Assembly (NCBI RefSeq): GCF_001510895.1
Contig: NZ_LPWA01000100.1
Location: forward strand, 1-64,000
DNA from: Mesorhizobium loti
GTDB lineage: Bacteria > Pseudomonadota > Alphaproteobacteria > Rhizobiales > Rhizobiaceae
Direction: 5' to 3'
DNA length: 64,000 bases
Shown: positions 9,688-18,747 of the stretch, one piece after another
How positions within the stretch are numbered: position 1 is the first letter of the stretch
Layout of the letters: the number at the start of each line of letters is the position of its first letter
Translations under genes and position numbers: made by a program
Notes under the pieces: model-generated
The model's database searches: none
The model's input: the letters and a program-made list of their open reading frames with translations, nothing else
What the model was told of the DNA's origin: nothing

Positions 9688-11718
9688 TCAGAAGCCGGGG
9701 ATGATGTCCTTGTCGTCGCCCCTCCCCTCGTTGATGCCGTAGGCTCGTGCCGGAGTGGAAATCCGGTCTATGATGCGCTTGTCGGTGGGTGCCTCGCTGT
9801 CATCGTCGGCCGGATTGAACAGGTCGTCTTGTTCAGGTTCTTTGGCGCCGGCGGTATGTTCTTCGGGCAGACCCGGATGGCGTTGCTGCTGGACGCCGCC
9901 CTGGTCTTCGATTGCCGCGCTGGCGCCTTCGTCACCAGCAACAAGACGGCGGTCAACACTGCGGACATGTCCGCTCCAATCATCTGCGCGCGAGGCGGGA
10001 CGGTCCGCATAGGGACCGTCGAGCAGCACCGGCGCTGGCAGTACCCGCTCGGTGAAATTCTGATCCGCGTAGTAGCGGAGCTTCTTCGCGCGGATCGGTG
10101 GTAGCCCCGAGACCAACACTAGCTCATCATCCGGCGGCAACTGCATCACCTCGCCCGGCGTCAACAGCGGGCGGGCGGTCTCCTGGCGGCTCACCATGAC
10201 GTGCGATAGCCACGGCGCCAGCCGATGGCCAGCATAGTTGCGCATGGACCTCAGTTCCGTCGCCGTCCCGAGTGCATCCGAAATGCGTTTGGCCGTGCGC
10301 TCGTCGTTGGAGGAAAAGGCAATGCGCACATGGCAGTTGTCAAGGATGGCGTTGTTTTCGCCATAGGCCTTCGAAATCTGGTTCAAGGATTGCGCAATCA
10401 GATAGGCACGAATGCCGTAACCGGCCATAAAGGCGAGCGCGGTCTCGAAGAAGTCGAGGCGACCAAGCGCGGGGAATTCGTCCAACATCATGAGCAGCTG
10501 ATGCTTGCGGCTCTTCTTGGGATCGCCCTCCAGCCGCTCCGTCAGCCGCCTACCGATCTGATTCAGCACCAATCGCACCAGCGGTTTGGTGCGCGAAATG
10601 TCCGACGGGGGCACGACAAGGTATAGCGATATCGGCCGCTCAGCATCCATAAGGTCGGCAATGCGCCAGTCGCAGGCGGATGTTGCGACGGCCACCGTCG
10701 GATCGCGATAAAGTCCGAGAAACGACATGGCGGTCGAGAGAACGCCGGAACGCTCGTTTTCTGATTTGTTGAGCACCTCACGCGCCGCCGAGGCCACGAC
10801 CGGGTGGACCTGTGGTTTGTCCACCGTGCCGAGGTGGTTGGTCGTCATCATGCGCTGCAGTGTTGCGGCAAACGAGCGTTGAGGATCCGACAGGAAGGTG
10901 GCGACACGGGCAAGCGTCTTTTCCTCTTCGGCGTAGAGCACGTGCAAGATGGTGCCCACCAGGAGTGAATGGCTGGTCTTCTCCCAATGATTACGTCGCT
11001 CCAGCGCGCCTTCTGGATCGACGAGGATGTCGGCGATGTTCTGAACATCGCGAACTTCGCCTGCCCCTTTGCGCACTTCCAGCAACGGATTGTAGCGCGC
11101 CGATCTTGGATCTGTGGGATTGAATAGAAGGCAGTGCGAGAACTTCGATCGCCAGCCAGAGGTCAGCTGCCAGTTCTCGCCTTTGATGTCGTGAATGACG
11201 GCCGAACCCGTCCAGGAAAGAAGCGTCGGCACGACGAGCCCAACACCCTTGCCCGAACGTGTAGGGGCAAACGCGATGACATGTTCCGGCCCGTCATGGC
11301 GCAGATACTGGTCCATCAGCTTGCCAAGGAAAACCCCAGCCGGCCGAAACAGCCCCGCCTTCTCGACCTCCCGCACCGCTGCCCATCGCGAGGAGCCGTA
11401 GGTCGTTACCAGTCCGCGCTGCCGCGCGCGCCAGAGAGAACCGGCGATCGCAGCTGCGCACCCCAGGAACCCACTGGCACCCGCAAGCGCACCGGCCTTC
11501 TCAAAGACCTCCGGCGCGTAAGCATCGAAATGGAACCACCATTCGAACAGTTTCCATGGCTCATAGATCGGCAAACTTGCGACAATAAACCAAGGCTCGC
11601 CAAGTTGCGGCTGATGGGCCAGCATTTGGGCGCACCATTGTGTTGCCGCCCAAAGGCCGACGATGACGATGGCGAATACAGCTGCGATCTGACCGACAAG
11701 GAGCTTCGTCGGTGTCAT
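9688..11718 (-). CDS. traG: TraG, VirD4-type coupling protein
   Basis: Type IV coupling ATPase that brings the relaxase-DNA complex to the Trb channel. It has 676 residues from the ATG at 11718, which has a GGAGG seven bases upstream (an in-frame GTG six bases earlier is less well placed). Two N-terminal membrane segments (about 8-28 and 75-95) are followed by Walker A APTRSGKGVGLVVP near residue 150 and Walker B LLMMLDEFPALGRLDF near 400. The hydrophilic tail is acidic. It heads the run that continues into the CopG-like gene and trbB. Confidence 0.95.
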   Translation of the reverse strand: MTPTKLLVGQIAAVFAIVIVGLWAATQWCAQMLAHQPQLGEPWFIVASLPIYEPWKLFEWWFHFDAYAPEVFEKAGALAGASGFLGCAAAIAGSLWRARQRGLVTTYGSSRWAAVREVEKAGLFRPAGVFLGKLMDQYLRHDGPEHVIAFAPTRSGKGVGLVVPTLLSWTGSAVIHDIKGENWQLTSGWRSKFSHCLLFNPTDPRSARYNPLLEVRKGAGEVRDVQNIADILVDPEGALERRNHWEKTSHSLLVGTILHVLYAEEEKTLARVATFLSDPQRSFAATLQRMMTTNHLGTVDKPQVHPVVASAAREVLNKSENERSGVLSTAMSFLGLYRDPTVAVATSACDWRIADLMDAERPISLYLVVPPSDISRTKPLVRLVLNQIGRRLTERLEGDPKKSRKHQLLMMLDEFPALGRLDFFETALAFMAGYGIRAYLIAQSLNQISKAYGENNAILDNCHVRIAFSSNDERTAKRISDALGTATELRSMRNYAGHRLAPWLSHVMVSRQETARPLLTPGEVMQLPPDDELVLVSGLPPIRAKKLRYYADQNFTERVLPAPVLLDGPYADRPASRADDWSGHVRSVDRRLVAGDEGASAAIEDQGGVQQQRHPGLPEEHTAGAKEPEQDDLFNPADDDSEAPTDKRIIDRISTPARAYGINEGRGDDKDIIPGF

Positions 11719-11905
11719 GGGCACGCCTCCGTTGTTTGGCTAAACGAAGCATGGCGTGACGTTTCAGAGTGTCGAAGATGCCCAACATACGCACTCGTGC
11801 GATCCAGCGAACGTTGTAGGCTTGAACGACTTGGCCCAGGAGCAGTCATCGCACAGGGGGCGAGCGAACAGCGGAAGTCCTGAGAGCGGCGGGCCTCGCC
11901 CGACT

Positions 11906-12130
11906 GGTACTTCTTCAGCGTCAGGCAGAAATGGGCCCCCACCATCCGAGAAGAGCGAAACCGCGCCGGATCGTCGATGGCCGCCGAAAGGTCAACGCCA
12001 CCAATGCCCCAGCCCCGACACGCTCATCAGATTGCGCACCTGCTCGATTCGCCGCGCCAGGTGGACAAGACGCCTCTCGATCGTGTTGAACCCACCAAAC
12101 AGCGCCGCGCACGCCTTAAGGAGAGTCTAG
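11906..12130 (-). pseudogene. IS110-family transposase remnant
   Basis: Read on the minus strand with one or two frame changes, this stretch gives the C-terminal IS110 signature: a helix with LFGGFNTIERRLVHLARRIE, RNLMSVSGLG, then IDDPARFRSSRMVGAHF and LTLKKYQSGE. IS110 transposases have the pattern LM.VPGVGP, FR.S..VGA and P..YQSGE. No start, no intact N-terminal DEDD domain and no clear end are present, so it is a decayed fragment in the gap between traG and the TIR gene. Confidence 0.7.
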
Positions 12131-12198
12131 GCCGTAGACTCATCATTGCGGCCACGGACCGCTTGCCAGACGTGGCGTCGGCCGCCCCAGCAATAGAG

Positions 12199-12900
12199 CT
12201 ACGGGGCAACCAGCTCGGCGAGCTTGGCTGCAACATCTGCCATCGAATTTTCTGTAGTGCTGAGGCCGCTTCGCGAGCCGAGTAGAGGGCTGACGTCGCG
12301 GAGTGCCTCGTAGGTCGTCTTGTGCACGATTGGAACGAGCAGTTCACGGGCGAGAAGTGCAGAAAGCTCTTTCTCCGCAATTCCTGCACCGTTGATACGG
12401 TCTAAAAACGCTGGGGTCACCAAAACGACTCCGACGCGCGATACCGCCAGTCCCTTATCAATTTCGCGGAGCAGCGGCGTGCCGAGGATAACATCCTTCT
12501 CGCTAAACCAGACAGAGACACCCTTTGACTCGAGCAGATCGTGCAACTCCTTGGCCGCTCCCTGCCGGTCGTCCCAAGCGTGGCAAAGAAAAACATCCCG
12601 GCGAGTAGGCCGAGGCGGCCGCTTCTCGACGCTTTCACGGATCGGCGTGAGTGCCCGCACCTCGGCAGGAGTGTACACTACGCTTGAACCGGCTCGCGAC
12701 CAGCGTGGCCTGGTGCCACCACCGCCACCGCGGCTCCCACCACCGATGCTGCCCCCAGACGAAGAGTAGGGGGACGAATAGGACGAACCATAGCTACTAT
12801 AGCCGCCATAGCGGCCATAATAGCGGCTCCCGCAGGCAGGACAGTCTCTTGCGGCAGCGGAGGAGCGGTGGCCCCTTACTGGCGCCGTGCATCTAGCCAT
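12199..12900 (-). CDS. TIR-domain protein with zinc-ribbon-like N-terminus
   Basis: A 233-residue protein. Residues 4-24 hold a Cys/His cluster (C-x5-H-x9-CPACG) resembling a zinc ribbon. Residues 26-66 are a Gly/Ser/Tyr-rich low-complexity linker. Residues about 100-225 form a TIR domain: RDVFLCHAWDDRQG, GVSVWFSEKDVILG, VGVVLVTPAFL, and an EKELSALL segment holding a Glu at the place of the NADase catalytic residue. Bacterial TIR proteins are mostly NAD+-consuming effectors in anti-phage systems, but this one has no recognisable sensor partner next to it. It lies between IS remnants, consistent with accessory acquisition. Function in defence is inferred. Confidence 0.8.
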   Translation of the reverse strand: MARCTAPVRGHRSSAAARDCPACGSRYYGRYGGYSSYGSSYSSPYSSSGGSIGGGSRGGGGGTRPRWSRAGSSVVYTPAEVRALTPIRESVEKRPPRPTRRDVFLCHAWDDRQGAAKELHDLLESKGVSVWFSEKDVILGTPLLREIDKGLAVSRVGVVLVTPAFLDRINGAGIAEKELSALLARELLVPIVHKTTYEALRDVSPLLGSRSGLSTTENSMADVAAKLAELVAP

Positions 12901-12964
12901 GTCGCCCCCTCGCCTCTGGCTCTGGTCCGGTTTCCTTGTTCATTCGGTATATGCGGTACGTGAC

Positions 12965-13291
12965 CTAATTGCAGAAGGTGGAATTGCCGACCTGTTGGCA
13001 AGTCGTGCCGTCGCTGAAAAACGTTGAATTGCCAATACGCTGGGACGTTGTGCCGTCGCTATAGAACGTTGATTTGCCAACGCGGTTCGAAGTCGTACCA
13101 TCGCTATAGAAGGTCGAGTTGCCAACGCGGTTCGAAGTCGTGCCGTCGCTGAAAAATGTCGTATTGCCAACGCGGTTTGCACTTAACCCATTAGAGCAAT
13201 AGACAGAATTTCCGACCGTGTTGCACGTTTGCGCGAGCGCAGGCGCGTCGATCAATATGGATGCACAAAGTCCGATTAACAATGCTCGCAT
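12965..13291 (-). CDS. Secreted protein of 16-residue tandem repeats
   Basis: A 108-residue protein with a signal peptide ending APALAQ and a good GGAGG upstream of the ATG at 13291. The mature part is built of about six tandem repeats of the type RVGNSTFYSDGTTSN, with a Cys-containing first and last unit (CNTVGNSVYC, CQQVGNSTFC) that could form a disulfide clamp. No catalytic motif is visible. The function is unknown. It looks like a small exported beta-solenoid-like repeat protein; that fold is inferred from the short regular repeat. Confidence 0.65.
   Translation of the reverse strand: MRALLIGLCASILIDAPALAQTCNTVGNSVYCSNGLSANRVGNTTFFSDGTTSNRVGNSTFYSDGTTSNRVGKSTFYSDGTTSQRIGNSTFFSDGTTCQQVGNSTFCN
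12975..13210 (-). repeat. 48-bp coding tandem repeat
   Basis: Five to six direct copies of a ~48 bp unit lie head to tail inside the secreted repeat gene, each containing a variant of ttgccaacgcggttcgaagt on the plus strand. Copies differ by several bases while keeping the protein repeat, so the array is maintained at protein level. There are no spacers. Confidence 0.8.
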
Positions 13292-13428
13292 AATTGCCTC
13301 CCCGTTAAACCCGGCCCAACTTATAGCATGGTGGCGGGGTCTTCAATCCGATACAAGGCCATCCAACAACGGATTCGACAATAAAGTCCAAAAGGCGCAT
13401 TGTCGCCCCCGGGGCTGGGGATATATCC

Positions 13429-13818
13429 ATGCATTTGCGCTTGTACTTTGTCGCGATGATTGCGGCTGTAACTTCCGGCTGCGCCGCTGATTATCTGAAC
13501 AACTACGACACAACGACGCTTGCATCCGGCGACGCGAACCAGACGAACTCGCTTCTGCAGACAGTCGATCCTTTCAACCCGAACAGCAACAACACACACA
13601 TTGAGGGTGATGGGCAAAGAATGGCGACGGTCGTTCAGCGATATCACGGCGTGTCGCCTCCTGCTCCGGCGCTGGGCAGGGTTCCTAACAGCAGTGTCGA
13701 CCTCGACTGTGCCGGCGGCAAAGGCAACAATCCGGTCGTGCAAGGGCCGGTCGCAGTCGGTCCGTCGGACCCAAATGGGCTCGATCGCAACCACAACGGC
13801 ATCGGTTGCGAGAACTGA
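13429..13818 (+). CDS. Lipoprotein with Excalibur-like calcium-binding C-terminus
   Basis: A 129-residue predicted lipoprotein: the signal peptide MHLRLYFVAMIAAVTSGCA carries a lipobox Cys at about residue 18. The C-terminus contains DLDCAGGKGN and DPNGLDRNHNGIGCEN, the D-x-D-x-DG-like Excalibur pattern with two cysteines. It sits eight bases upstream of the thermonuclease gene on the same strand; such domains are often found with extracellular nucleases. The biochemical role is not known. Confidence 0.7.
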   Translation: MHLRLYFVAMIAAVTSGCAADYLNNYDTTTLASGDANQTNSLLQTVDPFNPNSNNTHIEGDGQRMATVVQRYHGVSPPAPALGRVPNSSVDLDCAGGKGNNPVVQGPVAVGPSDPNGLDRNHNGIGCEN

Positions 13819-13825
13819 TCCATAG

Positions 13826-14673
13826 ATGCACAGGTCCCGCTACGGCAATCGCTCAGGCCAGTGGTGGCGCACTGGCGCAAAGCGCCCGCGCGCTCGACGT
13901 TGGGCAAGCGTGCCGCTTCGTCTGGTGCTGGTGACCGTGGCTGCCACTTCCGCCTTAGTGACGCAATTCGTCATGCACAACAGCGGATCGATGCCCGAAA
14001 TCAATTGCAGAAGATCATCAAACCAAAACCAGTGGAACCGATTGCCGGCGTTGCATCCGTGATCGACGGCGACACGATTGAGGTGCATGGACAGCGCGTC
14101 CGCTTCAATGGGATCGATGCTCCCGAGAGCCGCCAGTACTGCGACGACGCCAAGGGTTTCGAGTACCCGTGCGGACGCCGATCCGCCGAAGCCTTGGACG
14201 GCTTCCTTGCTGCGTCTAAGCCGGTCCAATGCGCGTTTGTCACATGGGACAGGTTCGGGCGCTTTGTCGGCGACTGCATACGGGCTGATGGCGCTAGCGT
14301 GGCGGCATGGATGGTCGAACACGGCCAAGCGCTCGATTGGCCGAAATACAGCAATGGTGCCTTTGCGGCGCAGCAGGCGAAGGCCAAAGCGTCAAAGGTG
14401 GGGCTGTGGGTCGGATCGTTTCAGACGCCATGGGATTGGCGAGCAAAGCACAGCGACGACGTACAAGCGCCTTCAACCTCGGTGTTTGCATTCGGCGGCG
14501 GCAATGCAGGCTGCAACATCAAAGGCAACATCTCGGCAGACGGCGAACGCATCTACCATGTGCCGGGACAAAAATATTACAGCGTAACAGTCATCAACCA
14601 AGCCGAAGGCGAAAGGTGGTTCTGCTCGGAAGCGGAAGCCGTCGTGGCCGGCTGGCGACGATCCAAGCGGTGA
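13826..14673 (+). CDS. Thermonuclease-family nuclease with C-terminal sunset-type domain
   Basis: Staphylococcal-nuclease-type enzyme predicted to cut DNA or RNA outside the cytoplasm. The SNase core shows IDGDTIEVHGQRVRFNGIDAPES (in part), with the Asp and Arg residues of the active site, and WDRFGRFVGDC. The last ~55 residues (CNIKGNIS, ERIYHVPGQKYY, RWFCSEAEA, AGWRRSKR) are a small Cys-containing domain often appended to these nucleases. The nuclease frame is open from 13861, but a better N-terminus with a membrane segment (PLRLVLVTVAATSALVTQFV) lies in another frame from 13826; one missing base near 13985-14005 would join them. I therefore give 13826 as the likely start. Confidence 0.75.
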
Positions 14674-14724
14674 TGACATCATTGCACTCCGCAAAGAAGT
14701 CCATTCAAATGGGAGAAAATTCAA

Positions 14725-15219
14725 ATGAACTTGGCAAGTATGCATCCCGCAGAACCTGAAGCTCGGCCCTCCGAAGCCAGCGACATAGTGATTCGGAGTT
14801 ATACGTCTGTCGGCTCAATGCAAGGTCTTGGCAAGATTGAGGTGGAGGCGCGTGAAGCTTTTATCCCAGACCGCCGACATGTGGCCTATTTCATTCGAAT
14901 TTCGACAGAAACTATGGGCGATTACCCTCAATCGTCAGCTGCCGCGATACAATACGACAATATTGAAAAGCTAATCGTTGCGATTGATAAACTATCCAAT
15001 GTAAGCATTAAGGCGGATAGATTTGCTTTTTACGAAGTTGAATTTGAGATAGACGGTTTAAAGATTATTGTATTTAACGACGCGAGAGGACGAACTATGT
15101 TCAATATATCGGTAGCAAACATCACAGTAACGTTCGTAGCAATCCACCGCATTGCTGAGTTGAGAGAGCTAATCCTAAGGGCAAAAAAACATCTCGATGC
15201 GAACAAATTCGAATACTAG
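14725..15219 (+). CDS. Hypothetical protein, unusually AT-rich
   Basis: A 164-residue protein with a GAAAATTCAA leader and no close family that I recognise. It has no signal peptide or membrane helix. Alternating hydrophobic strands (FAFYEVEFEIDGLKIIVFND) and a C-terminal helix suggest a compact alpha/beta fold. Its base composition in the second half is clearly more AT-rich than the neighbours, a sign of foreign origin. Its stop overlaps the end of an IS5 fragment on the opposite strand, so its last codons may have been altered by that insertion. Confidence 0.5.
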   Translation: MNLASMHPAEPEARPSEASDIVIRSYTSVGSMQGLGKIEVEAREAFIPDRRHVAYFIRISTETMGDYPQSSAAAIQYDNIEKLIVAIDKLSNVSIKADRFAFYEVEFEIDGLKIIVFNDARGRTMFNISVANITVTFVAIHRIAELRELILRAKKHLDANKFEY

Positions 15220-15416
15220 GACGTAGACTCATTGCCGCGTAACCAGTTGGGCACTGAGACTAGCTTGAGGGCTGCGAGGTAGTTTTCTGCTAGCTTGTCG
15301 TAGCGGGTGGCCACGCGGCGGAACTGGAACTGCTTGGCCTTGTTGAAGAATCGCTCGACGAGGTTACGTGCCTTGTAGAGGAACGGGCTGAAGCAGATCG
15401 GCTCTTTGCGGACCAA
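15216..15416 (-). pseudogene. IS5-family transposase C-terminal fragment
   Basis: About 66 codons of an IS5 (IS427-like) transposase C-terminus: the motifs ICFSPFLYKARNLVERFFN, RRVATRYDKL and the terminal NESTS are characteristic. The N-terminal part with the DDE catalytic residues is missing. The motif tagactcattgc just after the stop also occurs in near-identical form (tagactcatcattgc) at 12127-12143, suggesting that another end of a related element lies there. Confidence 0.8.
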
Positions 15417-15583
15417 AGCCGCGAAAGACGCCGCGGATGCTCATCTCGACGTCGCGGAGAAGTCAGAGACGGGAACAGCAAATCACCCGCCGGGCCAGAG
15501 GCTTATCTGCGGGACTGGCCATCGTCCGCCTCGCGCAAACCGGTTATGCTGTTTGTCGCGCGAGCGCCTTCGTCACCGCTTTG

Positions 15584-16600
15584 TCAGAACGAGTTTCGAG
15601 AATGGGATCCGCAGACGCGTTTCCTCGTCTCGGAGGGATTTTCTCCATAGTGTGCCCTATAAACTGCGGCGAACCTTCCGAATTGAAAGAATCCCCATTT
15701 CAGGCAGATTTCCTTCATAAGCATACGGTTCCCTGGATCGAGCAGGTCCTCGCGTACTGCCTGTAACCGAAGCATCTGTAGATAGGCTGCAGGCGTTGTA
15801 TTCTTGAAAGCACGAAAACCTGCTTCGAGTGCTCTGGTGGAAACACCCGCTGCGTCTGCCACCATTGGCATTGTAATCGGCTGATTGACGTTGGCGCGCA
15901 TGAACTCGATCCCGCGGCGGATGTGGCCGGGAGCAATCATGTGGGGCTTCTTGTCCAGTAAATGTGATAATCGATGAGGCACCATCCTTATCACGAGATC
16001 GGCTAGCGCCTGCGTCATATGAGCCAGGGCTATGGGACTCTGATGCAGGGGACCATTATGACGTATTCCGTCGATGATCGCCTCCGTAAGATTGCCGATA
16101 GTCCGGCCAACTGGTGTTGACAGACCCACTTCAGGCAATAGGTCGAGTGAGCCGTTAAACGGCAAATCGAAAGTTTCGCCAATGGTCCGTTGGATTAAAG
16201 ACCAATTAAGCACCAACTCATCTATTAAATTGGATTGCCCTTGTATCGAGAGACTGTCCAATTCGAAATTCCTGTAAAGAAGCAATTTCCCTTCTCGGGC
16301 CTCGGCCATGCGCGAGCCGTAGGTGACCCCCATCCCGCCTCTGCGCGGCACCACGATCGATAGACGCTCTGTTGCGTCCGAACTCCACTGAGCGCGGAAC
16401 TCAAACCCGGTCTGATGCGAGCCGGTAATCAATGCTGCACTTTCACAACCTGCAAGATCGAGCGCCCAATGGAAGTTTTCAGCACGACCGACGAGATCGG
16501 CGTCGAATGCGCCGAAAACCGCTCCGAGGGACTCGATCATGCTATCGAACGTCGAGCCACGATATCGAAAAACGGCATCCCCAGCGCTATTTTCCATCAT
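15584..16600 (-). CDS. AraC-family transcriptional regulator
   Basis: A 338-residue regulator. Residues 1-200 resemble the cupin-like AraC_binding_2 sensor domain (FHWALDLAGCESAALITGS). The C-terminal ~100 residues contain the two helix-turn-helix units of the AraC type: ITMPMVADAAGVSTRALEAG and KEICLKWGFFQFGRFAAVYR, followed by HYGENPSETRKR. The ligand and target are unknown. It stands alone between an IS5 fragment and a gene-free stretch. Confidence 0.85.
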   Translation of the reverse strand: MMENSAGDAVFRYRGSTFDSMIESLGAVFGAFDADLVGRAENFHWALDLAGCESAALITGSHQTGFEFRAQWSSDATERLSIVVPRRGGMGVTYGSRMAEAREGKLLLYRNFELDSLSIQGQSNLIDELVLNWSLIQRTIGETFDLPFNGSLDLLPEVGLSTPVGRTIGNLTEAIIDGIRHNGPLHQSPIALAHMTQALADLVIRMVPHRLSHLLDKKPHMIAPGHIRRGIEFMRANVNQPITMPMVADAAGVSTRALEAGFRAFKNTTPAAYLQMLRLQAVREDLLDPGNRMLMKEICLKWGFFQFGRFAAVYRAHYGENPSETRKRVCGSHSRNSF

Positions 16601-17209
16601 GCATCTCCAGCCTCAGTATTGCTGCGCATTCCTGCCGGTTCAATGGCCATGCCTCTGATCGAATACTTGCGCGTGTATTCCGACCCGTGGCGCGTTATTC
16701 ACACCAAACTGCCCAGACGATGCCAGATTGGAGCTGAAGAGCTATTTGACAAATGAGAGCTTTGCATGGCAAAAAATATCCGCCAATAACGCGGCGAATG
16801 CGGCTTGGGCCGGATCGGCGGGGTGGCGCGCTCCACCCGCCGGCTAGCGGCGCCGGCTAGCGGCGCCGGCTAGCCGCCAACCTTCATCTCATTTTGTCGA
16901 TTGACCGGAAATCGACATTTGTCAAGCAAAAACCGGCGCCGTCGACAAAAAGGTATTCGCGAGCTGGTGTTAAGACGGGATCTGATGAGCGGCGGCTTGC
17001 CCGAAACCTCGGCACGTTGAAAGCATCTGGGAAATATCCTGTCGTCTCAACCGTTTCGCTGTGCAATCTTGCCCACTTGATGCATGACAACCTGTAGGAG
17101 AGGCTCGCGGCTGTTGGCGTAGGATTCGTTGCTGAAGCCAACTCTACCACCAGATCTCACACCCGCCACGACCGACGATACGTCGCCGCCGTTGTGTTTT
17201 TCCAGCCGT
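16601..17209. other. Gene-free stretch with short GC-rich repeats
   Basis: No supportable gene. At 16840-16876 a 13-base unit (ctagcggcgccgg) is repeated almost three times in tandem and is itself palindromic, giving overlapping hairpins that could act as a terminator. The rest has mixed composition and looks like decayed sequence between the AraC gene and the IS1380 fragment. Confidence 0.5.
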
Positions 17210-17400
17210 CGGACGCAAGAAGATCACAGCTGCGTTTGAAGACCGACGCTTCACATCGGATGGCGGCGTCATACTTCTGGCCGGCGCCGAGCGGCATTTG
17301 CGACTGGCCGGCCCGCTTGCGGCTACGATCCACGATCCGCGTCGGCCGCGGCAGGTGAGGCGCGCCATGGCCGACATCCTGCGCTCCCACAGCCGTCGAC
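17210..17400 (+). pseudogene. IS1380-family transposase N-terminal fragment
   Basis: The plus strand reads an N-terminal IS1380 transposase segment without a stop: ITAAFEDRRFTSDGGVILLA, GAERHLRLAGPLAATIHDP, VRRAMADILRSH. IS1380 proteins share the pattern F...LTSDGG..LL.....L.......DPR.P....H..AD. The catalytic core is absent. The fragment lies directly leftward of the nod box upstream of nodD, in the place where divergent nodulation genes would be expected. Confidence 0.65.
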
Positions 17401-17611
17401 CTCCAAAGGCTCTCGAAGGCCAAGCTACCGGCACGGGACCAGCCCGACCGTTCACTCGCTGAAAATCGGCGGCACCAGTGATGGATGGATGACTCGATCC
17501 CCACGCGCAATCGGAATGCGCAATATTCGAATTACGCATTCAATGTGCGATTTACGAACAAAAACTCCATGCTCGGCCTCTGCGCTGTGAAAATGTCAAC
17601 ATGCATTACTA

Positions 17612-17662
17612 ATGAAGAATGACGTTAGGTTTGGATGGCACAGATCCACGTTATGGATAGAT
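17612..17662 (-). promoter_or_regulatory. Nod box divergent from nodD
   Basis: Reading the minus strand from 17662, the sequence starts tATCCATAACGTGGAT and continues with ATCCAAACC after a seven-base spacer, matching the first two-thirds of the nod box (ATCCAY..YRYRGATG and ATCCAAACAATC). The last third is weak. It begins nine bases before the nodD ATG, the usual place for the divergent nodD-nodA promoter. It points left into a gene-free stretch and the IS1380 fragment, so no nod gene is left for it to drive. Confidence 0.6.
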
Positions 17663-17670
17663 AGAGAGAC

Positions 17671-18747
17671 ATGCGGTTCAAGGGACTTGATCTTAATCTC
17701 CTGGTCGTGCTCGACGCTTTGATGGCCGAGCGTAAGCTCACGGCGGCGGCACGCAGCATCAATCTCAGTCAGCCGGCCATGAGCGCCGCCGTCGCCCGGC
17801 TGCGCGCCTATTTCCAAGATGAGCTTTTTACGATGGCTGGCCGCGAATTTATCCCCACGCCGCGGGCGGAAGGTCTCGCGCCTGCGGTGCGCGAAGCTCT
17901 GCTGCAAGTTCAGCTCTCCATTATTTCCCCGCAGCGGTTTGATCCGGCCCAATCGGATCGTCGCTTCAGAATCGCGCTTTCCGATTACGTCACATTGGTA
18001 TTTTTTGAAAAGGTCGTGGAGCGTGTGGCGCGGGAAGCTCCCGGCGTCAGTTTCGAATTTTTCCCCCCCGCCGACGACAGTGAAAATCTGCTCCGGCGCG
18101 GCGATATCGATCTTATCATTCTGCCGGAAATATTTATGCCGAACTCTCATCCTCGTGCGAGGCTGTTCGACGACCTACACGTGTGTGTCGGCTGTCGCTC
18201 GAACAGGCAGCTGTCGGAGCCACTTACATTCGAAAGATACATGTCGATGGGGCATGTCGTGGTCCAGTTCGGGGACACCCTGAGGCTAGGCCTTGAGGAA
18301 CGGTATTTGCGCGAGCACTCGCGCAAGAGACGCATCGATGTCGTCGTACACGGTTACAGTATGATTCCTCTCATGCTGTCCAACACCGAGCGTATAGGAA
18401 CTATGCCCTTACGGCTGGCGCAGCATTTGATGAAAACAATACCCATGCGAATCGCCGAGCTTCCGATGCCACAACACCTTCCGTTCACGGAGGCCGTTCA
18501 ATGGCCTGCGCTTCACAACAGTGACCCGGCAAGCCTCTGGATGCGCGACATGCTATTCCAGGAAGCGTCCCGTATGGTCTCGCCGCTTGACACAGCCGAG
18601 GCCCTCATCGACCCGGACCGGCACGAATGTTGCCGCCTCATTTCTGACCGGAAAAATTTGTCGGGCCTGGACTGCAAAATGGTTGGCATGGCACCCGTTG
18701 CTGGTGAAGCAGCCTTAGGCTGCGGCGCGCTTGTTCCTCATGAATGA
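17671..18747 (+). CDS. nodD: NodD, LysR-type nodulation regulator
   Basis: Flavonoid-responsive activator of nodulation genes. The first ~90 residues are near-canonical NodD ([55 protein letters not shown]), and the effector domain keeps [23 protein letters not shown] and [15 protein letters not shown]. Most NodD proteins end about 10-25 residues after the MRD/MRE motif; here the frame runs on to 358 residues with an unrelated Cys-rich tail, so the native stop may have been lost or the tail may be non-native. A nod box lies immediately upstream, and a second nod box at 19105-19162 points back at its 3' end. Confidence 0.92.
   Translation: MRFKGLDLNLLVVLDALMAERKLTAAARSINLSQPAMSAAVARLRAYFQDELFTMAGREFIPTPRAEGLAPAVREALLQVQLSIISPQRFDPAQSDRRFRIALSDYVTLVFFEKVVERVAREAPGVSFEFFPPADDSENLLRRGDIDLIILPEIFMPNSHPRARLFDDLHVCVGCRSNRQLSEPLTFERYMSMGHVVVQFGDTLRLGLEERYLREHSRKRRIDVVVHGYSMIPLMLSNTERIGTMPLRLAQHLMKTIPMRIAELPMPQHLPFTEAVQWPALHNSDPASLWMRDMLFQEASRMVSPLDTAEALIDPDRHECCRLISDRKNLSGLDCKMVGMAPVAGEAALGCGALVPHE

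Noticed and set aside
12975..13210. CRISPR array
   Set aside because: Repeats are contiguous 48-bp coding units without spacers and stay in frame within a signal-peptide protein.
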